This document shows, piece by piece, positions 57,820 through 64,000 of a stretch of DNA of 64,000 nucleotides. The first letter of the stretch is position 1. Each line of letters begins with the position of its first letter. The notes beneath the pieces are model-generated. The model had not been told where the DNA came from and did not search any database. It saw only the letters and a list, made by a program, of their open reading frames with translations. Both the position numbers and the translations under genes were made by a program. Source of the stretch: JAYRSJ01 sp041920215 (lineage in GTDB: Bacteria; Pseudomonadota; Gammaproteobacteria; Burkholderiales; Burkholderiaceae_C); contig JAYRSJ010000023.1 in the NCBI GenBank assembly GCA_041920215.1, positions 1 through 64,000 on the forward strand, read 5' to 3'.

Positions 57820-57848
57820 TGATCCTCATCCAATAGTGCGTCGTCATC

Positions 57849-57864
57849 CTGACAAGGTTTACAG
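57849..57864. promoter_or_regulatory. Lux-box-like site upstream of the regulator gene
   Basis: CTGACAAGGTTTACAG, CTG-N10-CAG, 30 bp ahead of the regulator start codon. It matches the site near the peptide gene at 12 of 16 positions, suggesting autoregulation. Confidence 0.55.
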
Positions 57865-58074
57865 CTAGCGAGTCGGGTGATGCGCTTGCACACTGCAGCG
57901 GCACCCTAACGCAATGTTTCCCTGACAAACCTGATGACAGTAGCAACAATGACCCCGGCATGGATTGTGTACGCATGGCCACGTGTTTTGTGTGAGGCGC
58001 AACGCCTACCCAGGCTGCAATTTGCGCATCTCAGCACAAGGGTGTTGGTACCGGGAGACGAGGAGCGGCCCAGC

Positions 58075-58317
58075 ATGGGACAAACCCTGTGGACCGGCGA
58101 GTCCGACAGCGGCGCCGCCGGCGTGGCCTGGGACTGGATCCGTCTGCCGGCCGGCGTGGTGGCCATGGTCGATCCGCTGTCGCTGGTGACCAATCTGCAG
58201 TTCGTCGGCAGCGCCGGTGAGGTGCTGGCGCCTCTGGAGTCGGTGCGTCAGCTCAACGAGATCGTCCACAACCTGCCCTGGCAGAACGAGGTGCAGCGGG
58301 CGCTGGCCTGCCATTGA
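58075..58317 (+). CDS. Small hypothetical protein
   Basis: An 80-residue protein (MGQTLWTGES... GVAWDWIRLPAGVVAMVDP... HNLPWQNEVQRALACH). The frame stays open 47 codons upstream, but that part has unlike base composition. GAGGAG about 9 nt before this ATG decides the start. No signal peptide or known domain is seen. It is divergent from the luxR-type gene with 255 bp between, so it might share regulation with it, but nothing shows a functional link. Confidence 0.6.
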   Translation: MGQTLWTGESDSGAAGVAWDWIRLPAGVVAMVDPLSLVTNLQFVGSAGEVLAPLESVRQLNEIVHNLPWQNEVQRALACH

Positions 58318-58337
58318 GGCCAGCGCCGCCGCAGCCC

Positions 58338-59522
58338 TCAGCGGGCGACGGCGCTGCGCATCGAGCGCGCCACGAAGCCCAGGCAGACCACGGTCATCGC
58401 CACGCCCACCAGCATCGAGGGCAGCAGCTTCATCAGACCCAGGCTCTCGCCCTTGAGCACCAGCATCATCAGGCTGTTCTGGGCCAGGCCGGGCACCCAG
58501 TAGTACCAGGCTGCCTCGCCGCCCGGGTTCAGCAGGCTCACCATCGGCGCCAGGGCCACCAGGGTCATCACCAGCGTGGAGCTGGCCTGCGCCTCCTTGA
58601 AGGTCTTGGTGCGTATCGCGATGGCCATCAGCAGGGCGCCCAGACCGGCCGCCAGCGGCAGCTGCAGCAGCAGGAAGATGCCCACCTCGTACCAGCCGAA
58701 CTGGAACATCGCCTGCAGGCTGTCGCTCTTGATGAAGAGCTGGGCGGGTATGAAGCTGATCGTGGCCAGCAGCGCCACCGCCATGCCCAGCAGCGCCACC
58801 GCCCCCCATTTGCCGGCCACCAGGGCCATATGCGGGGCCGGGTTCATCAGCAGCGGTTCCAGCGAACCGCGCTCGCGCTCGCCCGAGGTGCTGTCCAGCG
58901 CGGCGGTCAGCGCGCCGTAGAGCACCGCCATGATGATGAACATCGGCACGATGCCGGTCAGGCGGGCGGCGCGGGCCTGGGTGCTGGCCAGATCGCGCTC
59001 CTCCACCGCCAGCGGCTGCAGCAGGTCCACCGAGACCCCGCGCAAGGCCATCTGCACGCTGGCACGCTCGCGGTTGAAGCCCATCAGCAGCCGGTTCAGG
59101 CTGCCCACGCCGGCGCTGGCGCGCTGGTTGGCGCTGTCGGACACGAGCTCCACCACCGGCCGCTCGCCGCTGGCCAGCTCGGCCTCGAAGTCCTTGCCTA
59201 TCACCAGCACCGGCTCCAGCAGCGTGGTGGCGCGCAGCTGCGCCTCATAGTCGCCGGGCGCGGTCTTGATCGTGTAGGTCTGGCGCTCCAGGAAGTTGCG
59301 CAGCGTCGGTGCATGCTCGATGCCGGCCACCATCACCTGGCGCTTCTCGGCCCGCTCCTCCAGCGAGCCGATCAGGCCCGAGAGCGCCAGCAGCAGCAGC
59401 GGACCCATCAGCACCGCCGGAATCAGCAGGCGCAGCAGCGTGCGGCGGTCGCGCAGCGCGTCGACCACCTCTTTGGCGAACACCACCTTGAGGGCGTGGG
59501 AGAAAGACAGGGCAATGCTCAT
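58338..59522 (-). CDS. natB: ABC-2 type permease, NatB-like
   Basis: A 394-residue membrane protein. It has an N-terminal helix after VVFAKEVVDALRDRRTLLRLLIPAVLMGPLLLLAL, a large extracytoplasmic region and at least five C-terminal helices with the hallmark DSTSGERERGSLEPLLMNP of NatB/ABC-2 permeases. It overlaps the ATPase gene by 4 bp. NatAB of Bacillus exports sodium; the substrate here may differ. The operon also includes an alpha/beta hydrolase. Confidence 0.88.
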   Translation of the reverse strand: MSIALSFSHALKVVFAKEVVDALRDRRTLLRLLIPAVLMGPLLLLALSGLIGSLEERAEKRQVMVAGIEHAPTLRNFLERQTYTIKTAPGDYEAQLRATTLLEPVLVIGKDFEAELASGERPVVELVSDSANQRASAGVGSLNRLLMGFNRERASVQMALRGVSVDLLQPLAVEERDLASTQARAARLTGIVPMFIIMAVLYGALTAALDSTSGERERGSLEPLLMNPAPHMALVAGKWGAVALLGMAVALLATISFIPAQLFIKSDSLQAMFQFGWYEVGIFLLLQLPLAAGLGALLMAIAIRTKTFKEAQASSTLVMTLVALAPMVSLLNPGGEAAWYYWVPGLAQNSLMMLVLKGESLGLMKLLPSMLVGVAMTVVCLGFVARSMRSAVAR

Positions 59523-60325
59523 GGCTGGGCCTCCGCGGCGGTCTTGTTGTGCTGGTCATCATTGAAGGCGAGGGCCACGAAGGCGTCCTCGAAGCGGGTC
59601 TGGCCGGTCTGGGCCAGCAGCGCGTCCACCGAGCCCTCGGCCACCGAGCGGCCCTGGGCCATCACCACCACGTGGTCGCAGAGCTGCTCCACCTCCTGCA
59701 TGATGTGGCTGGAGAACACGATGCACTTGCTGCCGCCGGCCGGCGAGCGCAGATGGCGCAGCGCCTCGCGCAGCGCGCGGGTGGCCAGCACATCGAGGCC
59801 GTTGGTGGGCTCATCCAGCACGATATTGGCCGGGTCGTGCACCAGGGCGCGGGCCAGCGCGGTCTTCATGCGCTCGCCCTGGCTGAAGCCCTCGCTGCGG
59901 CGCTCCAGGATGGGCTTCATGTCCAGCAGCTCGGCCAGCGCCTCGGCGCGGGCATGGGCGGCGTCGGCGTCCATGCCCTGCAGGCGGCCGAAGTAGACGA
60001 TGTTCTCGCGCGCCGAAAGCCGCGGGTAGAGCCCGTGGGCGTCGCCCAGCACCCCCATGCGGGCCAGGGCCTGGCGGGGTTCGCGGCGCACATCGATGCC
60101 GTCCACCGCGATCTCGCCCTGGTCGGGCTGGAACAGCCCGGCCAGCATGCGCAGCGAGGTGGTCTTGCCGGCGCCGTTGGGGCCTAGCAGACCGGTGATG
60201 CGTCCATTGGGCGCCTCCAGGTCCACATGGCGCACCGCATGGACGGTCTGCTTGGGGGCGCGCTTGAGCAGCGAGCCGCCGGGGCGGGTGACGAAGTGCT
60301 TGCTGAGTTGGCGGATGCTGATCAT
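59519..60325 (-). CDS. natA: ABC transporter ATP-binding protein, NatA-like
   Basis: A 268-residue ATPase with Walker A LLGPNGAGKTTSLRML, a Q-loop within GVLGDAHGLYPRLSARENI, signature FSQGERMKTALARAL and Walker B NIVLDEPTNGLD. This pairs with the NatB-like permease. Coupled start and stop codons on both sides tie hydrolase, ATPase and permease into one operon. Confidence 0.93.
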   Translation of the reverse strand: MISIRQLSKHFVTRPGGSLLKRAPKQTVHAVRHVDLEAPNGRITGLLGPNGAGKTTSLRMLAGLFQPDQGEIAVDGIDVRREPRQALARMGVLGDAHGLYPRLSARENIVYFGRLQGMDADAAHARAEALAELLDMKPILERRSEGFSQGERMKTALARALVHDPANIVLDEPTNGLDVLATRALREALRHLRSPAGGSKCIVFSSHIMQEVEQLCDHVVVMAQGRSVAEGSVDALLAQTGQTRFEDAFVALAFNDDQHNKTAAEAQP

Positions 60326-61815
60326 GGCTGTGCCTTGGTCTGGGGCTCGGCCGGCTGGGCGGGCCGGATGGGCAGGAAGGACTGGGGGCGCGGGATGCGG
60401 GTGGCGCAGCTGGCGTCCAGCTTCAGGGCCTCGCTGTCCTGCTTGGCGCTGATGAAGCGGTTCAGCAGCTCGTTCATGCAGCCGACCGGCAGCACGCCGT
60501 GGCCGGCCTCGGGCACGACGATGTGCAGGGCCTGGGCGCCCAGGGCGCGGGCGGCGCGTTCGCCGTGGCGCGGCGGGGTCACCGGGTCGGCGCCGCCGCT
60601 GAGCACCAGCACCGGGCTTCGGGCCGGCGGCAGGGTGTAGAAGGCCTCGGGCAGCTCGCCGCGCGGCCAGTCGCGGCAGACCGCGGTGTAGAGATCGGCG
60701 TCGCTGCGGCCGAAATCAGCGCCCGGCGCGTCGGTGCTGCGCGCCAGCCGCGGCAGGTCCTCGGCGCAGATCACCGAGAAATGCATGCCCATGGCCAGGC
60801 GCAGGGCCTTGCCGCTGCCCAGCGCCCCCGACAGGCCCGAGATCGCCTCGAAGCGACCCTGGGCGGCGGCGCTGATGGCGGCCGGCAGCGCCGCGGCGAA
60901 GGCCGGCACATACATCGGGGCGCGCACCGCGCGCAGCAGCAGCTCGCGCGTCATCACCAGGGACTCCAGCTCGCCGCTGAGCGGGTGGGCGATGCTGACC
61001 TGGCGCGGCAGGCTCTGCAGCAGGGCTGCCCAGTCCTGGCGCAGCCGCGGGAAGCGCGCCTGGCAGGCGGCCTCGGTCTCGCAATGCTTGAACACCGCCT
61101 CCAGCGCGGCCTGGCCGTCGGTCGAGAAGCTGGCCGGCAGCACCATATCGGGCGGCGCCACGCCGTCGATCACCGTGCGCCGCACCTTGTCGGGGAACTG
61201 GCGCTGGTACTCCAGCGCGGCCCGCGTGCCGTAGGAGGCGCCGACCAGATTCCACTGCGGCGCCCCCAGCGCCTCGCGCACCGCCTCGAAGTCCTGCATC
61301 GCGATCGGCGTGGTGTAGAAGCGCAGATCGCCATGCGGCAGCTTCTGCAGCTGCTCGCGGCAATCGGCCAGGCGCTGCAGCATGGCCTTGGGGTCCAGCT
61401 GCTGGGCCACCGGCAGCTTGCTGTCGTCCGCGCATTGCAGCGGGGCCGAGCGGCCGGTGCCGCGCTGGTCGATGAAGACCAGATCACGCCGGTTGTTGAG
61501 CCGGGCCAGGCGCGGCAGCACCCGCGGCGCCACCGCGATCGCGCTCTGGCCGGGGCCGCCGGCCAGCATCAGCACCGGGTCGGGCTGCTTGTTGCGGGCC
61601 ATGGCCGGCACCACCAGATAGTGCACCTCGATCTGCGGCCCCTGCGGCCGGGCCGGGTCCAGCGGCCGCTTGACCACACCGCATTGCAGCTCGGTGGGCA
61701 CGCCCTCGACGCGGCAGGCCTGGGTTGCTGTGCCGGTCGCCGCCTGGCTGTTGAAACTGAGGCCCGCAGCCAGGGCCAGCAGGCCCGGGCTGAGGGCATG
61801 ACGCAGACTGCGCAT
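60322..61815 (-). CDS. Exported alpha/beta hydrolase (proline iminopeptidase/TAP-like)
   Basis: A 497-residue secreted hydrolase with a signal peptide (LSPGLLALAAGLSFNSQA). MLAGGPGQSAI and DLVFIDQRGTGRSAPLQC are peptidase S33 motifs, NLVGASYGTRAALEY is the nucleophile elbow, and a C-terminal TAP-like part has SPVLVLSGGADPVTPP (Asp) and PEAGHGVLP (His). It probably releases N-terminal residues or tripeptides in the periplasm. It is the first gene of the operon with NatA/NatB-like genes, so it may act on the exporter's cargo (inference). Confidence 0.88.
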   Translation of the reverse strand: MRSLRHALSPGLLALAAGLSFNSQAATGTATQACRVEGVPTELQCGVVKRPLDPARPQGPQIEVHYLVVPAMARNKQPDPVLMLAGGPGQSAIAVAPRVLPRLARLNNRRDLVFIDQRGTGRSAPLQCADDSKLPVAQQLDPKAMLQRLADCREQLQKLPHGDLRFYTTPIAMQDFEAVREALGAPQWNLVGASYGTRAALEYQRQFPDKVRRTVIDGVAPPDMVLPASFSTDGQAALEAVFKHCETEAACQARFPRLRQDWAALLQSLPRQVSIAHPLSGELESLVMTRELLLRAVRAPMYVPAFAAALPAAISAAAQGRFEAISGLSGALGSGKALRLAMGMHFSVICAEDLPRLARSTDAPGADFGRSDADLYTAVCRDWPRGELPEAFYTLPPARSPVLVLSGGADPVTPPRHGERAARALGAQALHIVVPEAGHGVLPVGCMNELLNRFISAKQDSEALKLDASCATRIPRPQSFLPIRPAQPAEPQTKAQP

Positions 61816-61918
61816 ATCCGTCCTCCTCCATCAAAGTGGGCGGATTGTCAGCGTGCGGTCGGGGCCGCGCCCCCGGGCTTGTCCCGAATGGCGGGAGCCG
61901 GCGGGCGAGTGGCGGAAA

Positions 61919-62392
61919 TCAGGCGGTGGTTGGCGGCGGCGTGCCGGCTTCGCGCCGGCCGAACATGCCCCAGCCCTCCATGCTCATCACCTGCTCGTCG
62001 TGCTGGTTGAACACGGCCCAGGCCGAGCGCACCAGGCCCAGCTGGGGTCGGGTCTTGCTGGTCTTGGTCTCCAGCACCGTCATGCGCACCCGCAGCCGGT
62101 CGCCGGGCCGCACCGGCCTGAGCCAGCGGAGCTGGTCGATGCCGGGCGAGCCCTGGCTGCTGGAATCCAGCAGATAGGCGTCGCACATCATGCGCATCAC
62201 CATCGCGCAGGTATGCCAGCCGCTGACCGAGAGCCCGCCCAGCACCGAGGCGGCGGCGGCCTCCTCGTCCAGATGCAGGGGCTGCGGGTCGTAGGCGGCG
62301 GCAAAGGCCAGGCCCTCGTCCCGGTCGACCAGGCGGTCGCCGAACTCACGCACCTGGCCGACGGCGAAATCCTCAAAGGCAAGCTTGCTCAT
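61919..62392 (-). CDS. MaoC-like hot-dog dehydratase
   Basis: A 157-residue protein with FEDFAVGQVREFGDRLVDRDEGLAFAAAYDPQPLHLDEEAA, the MaoC motif in which Asp and His (DPQPLHLD) form the hydratase site, and a later GLSVSGWHT. It is a probable (R)-specific enoyl-CoA hydratase or similar. It is monocistronic and divergent from the glutathione transferase gene. Confidence 0.9.
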   Translation of the reverse strand: MSKLAFEDFAVGQVREFGDRLVDRDEGLAFAAAYDPQPLHLDEEAAAASVLGGLSVSGWHTCAMVMRMMCDAYLLDSSSQGSPGIDQLRWLRPVRPGDRLRVRMTVLETKTSKTRPQLGLVRSAWAVFNQHDEQVMSMEGWGMFGRREAGTPPPTTA

Positions 62393-62516
62393 GCGGGCCA
62401 CTATAGGCAGATCGCGGCCGGCGCGGCGGTCGCCTGGGCGACAGGCGCGCCAGCGGGGTTTTTCGTTCGCGCGTATCGTGCGGGCCTCGCATCAAGCAAA
62501 CCAGGAGGTCTTTTTC

Positions 62517-63125
62517 ATGAAGCTCTACTACAGCCCCGGCGCCTGCTCGCTGTCCCCCCATATCGTGCTGCGCGAGGCCGGCCTGGCCTTCGAGCCGGTG
62601 CTGGCCAGCACCAAGACCAAGAAGCTGCAGGACGGCACCGATTTCTACACCATCAATGCCAAGGGCTCGGTGCCGGTGCTGGAGCTGGACAACGGCGAGC
62701 GCCTCACCGAAGGCCCGGCCATCGTCCAGTACCTGGCCGATCTGGCGCCCGCCAAGCACCTGGCGCCGGCCAACGGCAGCTGGGAGCGGGTGCGCCTGCA
62801 GGAATGGCTGAACTTCATCACCAGCGAGCTGCACAAGGGCTTCACGCCGCTGTTCACGCCCGGCATGCCGGAAGAGGCCAAGGCGCTGGCGCGCGCCCGG
62901 TTGCTCGAGCGCTTCCAGTGGGTCGATGCCCAGCTGGCCGGCCGCGACTACCTGATGGGCAGCCAGTTCACGGTGGCCGACGCCTATCTGTTCACCGTCA
63001 GCAACTGGGGCCAGTATGTGGGCGTGGACGTCGGCGTCTACCCCAATCTGGTGGCCTACCGCGCCCGCGTGGCGGCTCGTCCGGCGGTGCAGCAGGCGAT
63101 GCAGGCCGAAGGCCTGATCAAGTGA
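62517..63125 (+). CDS. Glutathione S-transferase
   Basis: A 202-residue GST of the bacterial beta/GstA type. The N-terminal thioredoxin-like domain begins MKLYYSPGACSLSPHIVLREAGL, with the Cys of the CSLSPH motif typical of beta-class enzymes, and has GSVPVLELDNGERLTEGPAIVQYL. The C-terminal helical domain carries FTVADAYLFTV. AGGAGG lies upstream of the ATG. It overlaps the Nudix gene by 4 bp. A role in detoxification is likely. Confidence 0.94.
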   Translation: MKLYYSPGACSLSPHIVLREAGLAFEPVLASTKTKKLQDGTDFYTINAKGSVPVLELDNGERLTEGPAIVQYLADLAPAKHLAPANGSWERVRLQEWLNFITSELHKGFTPLFTPGMPEEAKALARARLLERFQWVDAQLAGRDYLMGSQFTVADAYLFTVSNWGQYVGVDVGVYPNLVAYRARVAARPAVQQAMQAEGLIK

Positions 63126-63691
63126 GGCGGGCGGAGGCGCAGCGGCAGCTGGCGGCCTATCTGCAGCGCTTTCCCGCCGAGGCCGCCGGCCTCGCCGCGC
63201 TGCGCGCCCAGCTGGACGACCTGGCCGCCGACCCCTTCAGCCGCGCCAATATGCGCGGCCACATCACCACCAGCGCCTTCGTGCTGAGCCCCGACCTGCG
63301 CCAGCTGCTGCTGATCAAGCACCGCTTCATCGGCCGCTGGCTGCAGCCCGGCGGCCATTACGAGGCCGGCGCCACGCTGTGGCAGTCGGCGCTGCGCGAG
63401 GTGCTGGAGGAAACCGGTGCCACCGCGCTGTCGGCCCATGCCGGCTGGGGCCAGGATCTGCCGCTGGATATCGACAGCCATGCCATCGCCGCCAACCCCG
63501 CCAAGGGCGAGGGCGCGCACTGGCATCACGACTACGCCTATCTGGTGATCGCGCCGCCGGCCCATACCCTGCAGGCCCAGCTCGACGAGGTCAGCGGCCT
63601 GGCCTGGCGGCCGGTGCAGGACCTGGACCGGCGGGAGCCGCGCTTCCAGCGCCTGCTCGACAAGCTGGCCGTCCTGCGCTGCGAAGCGTGA
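63122..63691 (+). CDS. Nudix hydrolase
   Basis: A 189-residue protein read from GTG overlapping the GST stop codon. The Nudix box is intact: GGHYEAGATLWQSALREVLEETGA (G-x5-E-x7-RE-x-x-EE-x-G). A preceding HITTSAFVLSPDLRQLLLIKHRFIGRWLQPGGH supports a catalytic enzyme. The substrate is unknown. Coupling to GST suggests joint expression in a detoxification unit. Confidence 0.88.
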   Translation: MRRAEAQRQLAAYLQRFPAEAAGLAALRAQLDDLAADPFSRANMRGHITTSAFVLSPDLRQLLLIKHRFIGRWLQPGGHYEAGATLWQSALREVLEETGATALSAHAGWGQDLPLDIDSHAIAANPAKGEGAHWHHDYAYLVIAPPAHTLQAQLDEVSGLAWRPVQDLDRREPRFQRLLDKLAVLRCEA

Positions 63692-63847
63692 ACTTCCGCA
63701 CGGCCCGGCCCGCCGTGCCGCGCGGCTGGCGCGCAGCGCGCAAGCCGGCTTGATCTGGCACAGGCGAAAGCGCGCCCCTTGCCGCTCCAATGCAGCCGCG
63801 CCAATGAGGGCGTGGCAGTTGGGCAGCGGGGCGGTGAGGCTGAGGCG

Positions 63848-64000
63848 ATGGGTTCGGAACAGCGGTCGGGGGGCGCCCCTTGCGAGCAATGCGTGCTCAG
63901 CCATGCCTGCCCGGAAGGGCAGGCCGCGCCCAGCGCCAGCCGCCGCCGCGGCGACAGCATCCAGGCGCGCAGCTGCCGGGCCGGCCAGGCCCTGCTGCGC
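63848..64000 (+). CDS. FNR/CRP-family regulator, N-terminal fragment (cut by window end)
   Basis: Fifty-one codons are visible. The spacing CEQCVLSHAC (C-x2-C-x5-C) equals that of the first three iron-sulfur cysteines of FNR, followed by a helical stretch and CRAGQALLR, which matches the start of the cyclic-nucleotide-binding-like barrel (GQxLF). It would therefore be an oxygen- or redox-sensing regulator. The rest lies outside the window, so the call rests on this short segment. Confidence 0.5.
   Translation, partial: MGSEQRSGGAPCEQCVLSHACPEGQAAPSASRRRGDSIQARSCRAGQALLR

Noticed and set aside
57934..58074. N-terminal extension of the small protein at 58075
   Set aside because: Base composition is unlike coding DNA here, and a good ribosome-binding site precedes the internal ATG. 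The stretch is better read as the luxR-side intergenic region.
63538..63960. Minus-strand frames over the Nudix 3' end and window end
   Set aside because: No family resemblance; the plus strand here carries a better candidate (FNR-type Cys motif) and the Nudix C-terminus.
1..64000. tRNA/rRNA genes, CRISPR arrays, insertion sequences, prophage or type VI genes
   Set aside because: No T-loop-like GGTTCGAAT patterns in plausible context, no spaced direct repeats, no transposase or phage structural motifs were found by reading. A dedicated RNA search was not possible.

Overview
The window is a 64 kb piece of a GC-rich chromosome from a betaproteobacterium, most likely Burkholderiales of the Roseateles/Paucibacter/Rubrivivax type. 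This rests on base composition, a PEP-CTERM pair with the VPEPES...RRRR tail, the prkA-yeaH-spoVR operon, the DUF2868/DUF3482 pair, and mnmG-rsmG-parA/parB with canonical parS sites. No rRNA, tRNA, CRISPR array, insertion sequence or prophage was seen. Gene density is high and most transcription units are short.

Layout. 1-4.8 kb: a truncated patatin-like membrane phospholipase, a WS/DGAT acyltransferase and a periplasmic binding protein. 4.8-9.1 kb: an ECF sigma/anti-sigma pair at the end of a run encoding a cupredoxin-like protein, an exported truncated haemoglobin and a DUF3034 protein, divergent from a DUF3455 lipoprotein; both divergent units carry the same GAATCC-N16-CGTAT promoter-like motif. 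9.2-14.7 kb: two DGPF/YciI proteins, a VOC protein and an ECF42-type sigma factor, then DUF2868 and a DUF3482 GTPase. 14.7-24.6 kb: a DUF2242 lipoprotein, split YeeE/YedE transport proteins, a substrate-binding protein, a large sensor diguanylate cyclase, a VOC protein, and an NrtR-like regulator divergent from an SPFH protein and an NAD-kinase-like protein. 24.6-27.0 kb: a decayed Mrr-type endonuclease and a two-domain cell-wall hydrolase. 27.0-29.4 kb: queD (a three-domain fusion) and queE, each flanked by an intergenic region with DnaA boxes and DnaA-trio-like repeats. 29.4-37 kb: small nucleotide-metabolism genes, an AbrB/PIN pair, two PEP-CTERM proteins, an HNH-like protein divergent from a WYL regulator, and a cobalamin adenosyltransferase. 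37-43.4 kb: an FAD-linked dehydrogenase and spoVR-yeaH-prkA. 43.8-51.1 kb: parB, a hydrolase, argC, two acetyltransferases, parA, rsmG and mnmG, with three parS sites. 51.2-64 kb: an SDR/MerR/YkgJ group, a LuxR-controlled peptide export locus, a NatAB-like ABC exporter with a hydrolase, MaoC, GST and Nudix proteins, and the start of an FNR-like regulator.

Two things stand out. The first is a compact secretion locus (53.4-57.9 kb): a LuxR-type regulator, a 62-residue double-glycine peptide whose predicted 30-residue core begins and ends with APKAGW, an HlyD adaptor and a C39-peptidase ABC transporter. Two matching lux-box-like sites lie upstream of the regulator and of the peptide gene. I do not recognise it as a described system. 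The second is a pair of direct-repeat, origin-like elements (DnaA box, 14-nt GC-rich gap, CTA-rich triplets) flanking queDE, 15-20 kb from the parS cluster and with no dnaA in the window. They could be a two-part chromosomal origin separated from dnaA.
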